Shown: piece after piece, positions 60,234-64,000 of the stretch | Numbering within the stretch: position 1 is the first letter of the stretch | Layout of the letters: the number at the start of each line of letters is the position of its first letter | Source: Crocodylus rhombifer | Taxonomy: Eukaryota > Chordata > Crocodylia > Crocodylidae | NCBI GenBank assembly: GCA_038503035.1 | Contig: JAVSML010000049.1 | Span: 310,001 to 374,000 of the forward strand | Direction: 5' to 3' | DNA length: 64,000 nucleotides | Program-made: the position numbers and the translations under genes | The notes under the pieces: model-generated | What the model was told of the DNA's origin: nothing | Databases searched by the model: none | The model's input: only the letters and a program-made list of their open reading frames with translations

Positions 60234-61030
60234 CCTTATCATCACAATTAGCTACTGTTGTGCCAGGGGTTTCAAAGGCTTATTTTTGTCTGCAGTGTGC
60301 AGCTGACATTCATCACGGTGCCAAAACATTGCATGCATTCCCTTAACGGTGTTCTGACACGCAAAAGTAATGCAAAGCAATCCATGAAAGTAATTAGATT
60401 TTTAAAAATATCATTTTAAAACCAAATGACAGATTTGGGGTTCTATTTTCCTTCTGGCTTCTGAGAGTCTACGGTATACCCTAGTCCTATTCCCAAGCTT
60501 TTCTCCAAACCACTTTTCTTTTGATGCATAGTTCCTGATCATGGAAATTAGATATATAAAGGGAAGGAGGGAGGAAAGTACTTTCTACACATTCAAAATG
60601 GCTCAAACTGTCAGTTTAGAATAGTTGAGTGTACTGCTTAGAAGTTTACAGGACAAAGCACTGCAATCTGTCTGTCTTATGTGTTTAATAAGGCCCCTTG
60701 CCACCTAGAAAAAAATCAAAGTAAAAGGCTATATCAATCAGTATTAGCTCACTACTATCAAGAAAGAGAGAAAGTCTACCTTCGAATTAAGTCTTAATAA
60801 ATACATTGGTAGCTAGTTCAAAATAAACTCTAGTTGAGATAGCTCACAAAAGCTGGGAGCACACTAGATTCTCTGATGCTTACTGGAAAAGAGCTTTTTA
60901 TTTGTTTCACTATCATTGTTGACTGTTTATATGACCTCCTCACTTTTTGGCATTTTTTCCTGCAAAGAAGAAAGAAGTCTTTTATGCAGCCTACTTATTA
61001 ATTATGTCATGCAAGAGTACTTATATGTTA
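60234..61030. other. AT-rich unique DNA
   Basis: Nothing recognised. Confidence 0.5.
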
Positions 61031-61640
61031 CAGGCCGCTAGGCTCATTAACACATTCACTTCATTTTACTTGCATCATGAGCAGTCCAAGGAGGTGATCT
61101 TCCCCGTCTATGTGACACTGGTCAGGCCGCAGTTGGAGAACCAAGTCCAGTTCTGGGTGCTGCACTTCAGGAGGGATGTGGACAGCATGGAGAGGGTTCA
61201 GACGAGGGCCACCCACATGATCGGGGGCAGCAGGGCAGGCCCTAAGTGGAGAGGCTACGGGACCTGAACTGTTCAGCCTCCACAAGAGAAGGCTGAGAGG
61301 GGATCTGGTGGCTGCCTATGAACTTGCCAAGGGGGACCAGCAGGCAATGGAAGAGTCCCTGTTCCCCCAAGCACTACCAAAGGTAACAAGGAACAACAGC
61401 CATAAGTTGACTGACAGTAGATTCAGGCTAGATATCAAGAGGTACTACTTCACAGTCAGGGTGGCTAGGAGCTGGAACCAACTTCAAAGGGAAGTGGTGC
61501 TTGCTCCTACCCTAGAGGTCTTCAAAAGCAGGCTAGACAGCCACCTAGCTGGGGTCATTTGACCCCAGCATCTCTTCCTGCCCATGACAGGGGGTCAGAC
61601 TTAATGATCTGCTTAGGTCCTGACCCTACTAAATATGAAA
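61031..61640 (+). mobile_element. CR1 LINE 3' end (ORF2 C-terminus)
   Basis: Encodes VTLVRPQLENQVQFWVLHF, RRDVDSMERVQTRATHM, then in another frame [19 protein letters not shown] and [19 protein letters not shown], the conserved C-terminal domain of CR1 ORF2. A single-base frameshift lies near 61262-61275. The copy ends just after GACCTAAGCAG-type complement sequence (ATCTGCTTAGGTCCTGACCC). 5'-truncated and inactive. Same subfamily as 58250-58532, opposite orientation. Confidence 0.92.
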
Positions 61641-64000
61641 TTAATACGCCTCTACAGTGCCACAAAAAAGCTGCACTTTTGGAAACAAGCATTTTGGCCA
61701 CAAATGTGTCTTGAGAGACAGTCTACCTGACATGGCATGTATGTGACTTTATTTAAAAATGAATAAATACGGTTTGGGATTGGTACCACTCCAAGTTCAA
61801 TAATTATTGATCCTCTCACCTTAAAAAAAACAACCCTGTGAATCTGTGGATCATTATTACGTAACACCACACTCATATAGAATAAATAGTCTCTCCTTAT
61901 CATAAGGACTGACAAGTCTAATATGTACTTACAAATACAACACATGAAAACATAGCACAAAGGAATATATTGCAACAAAATGAGGAACCCAATTAGCATG
62001 ATAATGAAAGGTCTGGTTTTAAGGTAAAAAATATGAATGAACGGGGAAGAGGACAATCGGTGAATAAGAAGACGCAATTACAGGGCTGGCCATGCTGACT
62101 GGAAGAGGCTGTTAAGCAAAACTTGGAATAGAGAGACAGATTGCTGTTAAAACTGAAAAACAACAGCAGCAAAGTAAACTAATGAAGTAAATAAGGATGA
62201 AAACAAGTGTTTAAGGTTGAGTCCACAACCAAGTAGAGATCCATCCTATAGCTAGACTCATAGCACCCAGATCTGAGACTGAAAGAAATTATGTTCACAG
62301 CCCTTCTCATGTATGGTGGTCTACAGGTAACAGAGTTCTGACCACAGATCTCCTTGACAAGGAGATCTCATCTTTAATAATTACATTTATAGTCAACTTT
62401 GTTGTAACACAAGTGGACAGCTCCATCTAGAGGGCAAATAGTCCTTCAGCTGTTAGAATGCCATTATCACACTTCTAAAGTCTTTATATATCAGGAAATC
62501 ATAAAATAATACATGAGGCAAATTTAAGGCACCCTTGACGAATATTTAAGAGAAAGCTTAACCAAAAAATACACAGTAACCACCCACCAGCACATTTCCA
62601 GAAAAAGAGGCCAGTTCATAGAACCAGAGCTCTTGCACTTCAGGTTTTGTACAGTGCTAACTCACACAAACAAAGCTTCATTTCTCCACTGCATCCTACC
62701 CCTAAACATTAATCTTCTTCCACACCCCCTCAAAAACACAGACTGTGCAGGTTCCTTAACATTAAATACAAATAACAGTAAATATAATTTTATAAAATAA
62801 ATATAAAATTATATACATTGGAGCAATTTCAAACCGAGTGGGAGGGGGGAAAATGAATTCCAAAGTCAAGCAGCAGTTGAATGGCCTGTAAACAGCACCC
62901 TCTTATACACTAAGACAGCTACAACTCAGGTGCTTCCTTCAGACCTCCTGACAGAAAAGATAGGTTTACCTTCTTTTTAAATTTTACATAGTGAACTAAA
63001 GGTCAATAGTTAAGTGATAGCTAAAAATGCTGTCATGGACTATGAAGAAGGACACTTACAACTCTGTTACAAAGGTTTTTCTTATCGCATCTAACAGCAG
63101 CCTTTCTTCATCCATTCAGTTAATTACTTTCTCCAGTGAAATACCAGCATTATCATGGAGCACAGCAATCTTAAAAACAAACATTATACCATACACTTTA
63201 AAAATTGCATTATGTTAATTCTACCCCATCCCCTCCATTGTTCTGTCTTGGGTTCTTTGCCACCCATTTATTAAAGCAGAACTTTTCTTCTGTAATAATT
63301 AAGCTAAAAAAGGATGGCTTTAACTGTATGTTTCTGCACCTTTCTTTTTTGGTCTATGGTTATACAGGACATTATAAGTCAAAAGATGGGTTGCAGTTTA
63401 ATTTAAAGAAAATAGTAATTCCACTGTTGGTCCACTACATCTTATACACTTGGAAAAATTCCATATTGAGGTTATTCCTTTACTGCACAATTTTTTTTAG
63501 ATTCCTATTGCCAGAACTGAAGCTGGTATAAAATAGTATTGTTTCATTGAAGCTACCAGGGTTTAAACCAGCTGATGATCCGGGCAACTAGAAAATCTGA
63601 TGATCTGTGTATTAGATTAACTCTGATTACTTATTTATGCCTATTTTATAAGTGTCATAGTATATTATGTTTGTCCATTACTAGTTTATTGTGTTCATTA
63701 GTGAGGAAAGGTGGAAATATTAGAGAGTGGAGTGAATACACAATTTAATATGTCATAATGGTGCTCTGAGAAAATTATGCATATGTAATTAACCTTTACT
63801 AATTCCAAATGCATAATTCCTGAAAATTTGTTTTAAATTAATGAACCGAGCACTGCAAGGAAGACATATTTGATATAAAAACAACCCCCTCCTGCACCCA
63901 ATTCACAGCTTGTTTGCATGACTGGCTGTCCAAATATTCTCTTCCGTTCCAAATACTCTTTCCTTCTCCTTATCTGATTTGCTACGTATTTTTTACAGTA
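61641..64000. other. AT-rich unique DNA
   Basis: No exon recognised. 63770-63850 is a repeat-free AT-rich stretch with TTATGCATATGTAATTAAC and AATGCATAATT, words like POU/homeodomain sites; a candidate conserved noncoding element only by appearance. Confidence 0.5.

Noticed and set aside
61652..62077. 141-residue frame on minus strand
   Set aside because: Hydrophobic AT-rich translation with no recognisable transmembrane family or context; likely chance.
1..64000. CRISPR arrays, operons, riboswitches
   Set aside because: The window is vertebrate-type DNA; no regularly spaced identical repeats or prokaryotic gene organisation are present.

Overview
This window looks like intergenic or deep-intronic DNA from a reptile, most likely a crocodilian. 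The signs are several CR1 LINE fragments of archosaur/turtle type, including two of a subfamily I associate with crocodilians; many short palindromic elements whose ends resemble TCTACATG (a MITE class reported from crocodilians as Chompy-like); tRNA-derived MIR-type SINEs; and AT-rich unique DNA with almost no long open reading frames. A turtle is the main alternative. I found no exon of a recognisable host protein-coding gene, no rRNA or tRNA gene and no CRISPR. A 10-base run of N marks an assembly gap at 45939-45948.

Layout. 1-2137 is AT-rich unique DNA, then a hairpin and the first MITE. 2600-4880 is a GC-rich patch with a hAT-like copy and a nearly identical 145-bp direct repeat. 5731-9628 holds a MITE, a SINE remnant and a MITE-like element with a GC-rich palindromic core. 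9629-21480 is mostly unique, with an old CR1 piece (15.3 kb) and two MITEs (17.2 and 18.5 kb). 21492-22543 is a hAT-like element with a degenerate 8-bp target duplication. 24501-27545 is one old CR1 split by two MITEs, the second of which is itself split by a hAT-like element. 28300-29165, 37975-38620 and 48490-49215 carry three related copies of an unclassified GC-rich repeat.

Further right are a CR1 3' end (31.8-32.1 kb), a 121-bp MITE (33.0 kb), two apparent solo LTRs of endogenous retroviruses (34.1-35.0 and 49.5-50.3 kb), a Penelope-like GIY-YIG endonuclease remnant (37.5-37.97 kb) beside a strong foldback, and three retroelement tails with a CTGANGA-hairpin-AAA motif (31.0, 39.4 and 42.3 kb). 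50.9-53.3 kb is GC-rich and includes a long inverted repeat. 58.2-61.6 kb carries two CR1 3' ends in opposite orientation flanking a TA-flanked, Tc1/mariner-like palindromic element. The rest is AT-rich unique DNA.

Nothing here acts as a gene system. The interest lies in insertion history: nested insertions give relative ages, and some elements (the GC-rich repeat family, the long inverted repeats) do not match a family I can name. All family calls come from reading motifs and termini by eye; percentages are hand estimates.
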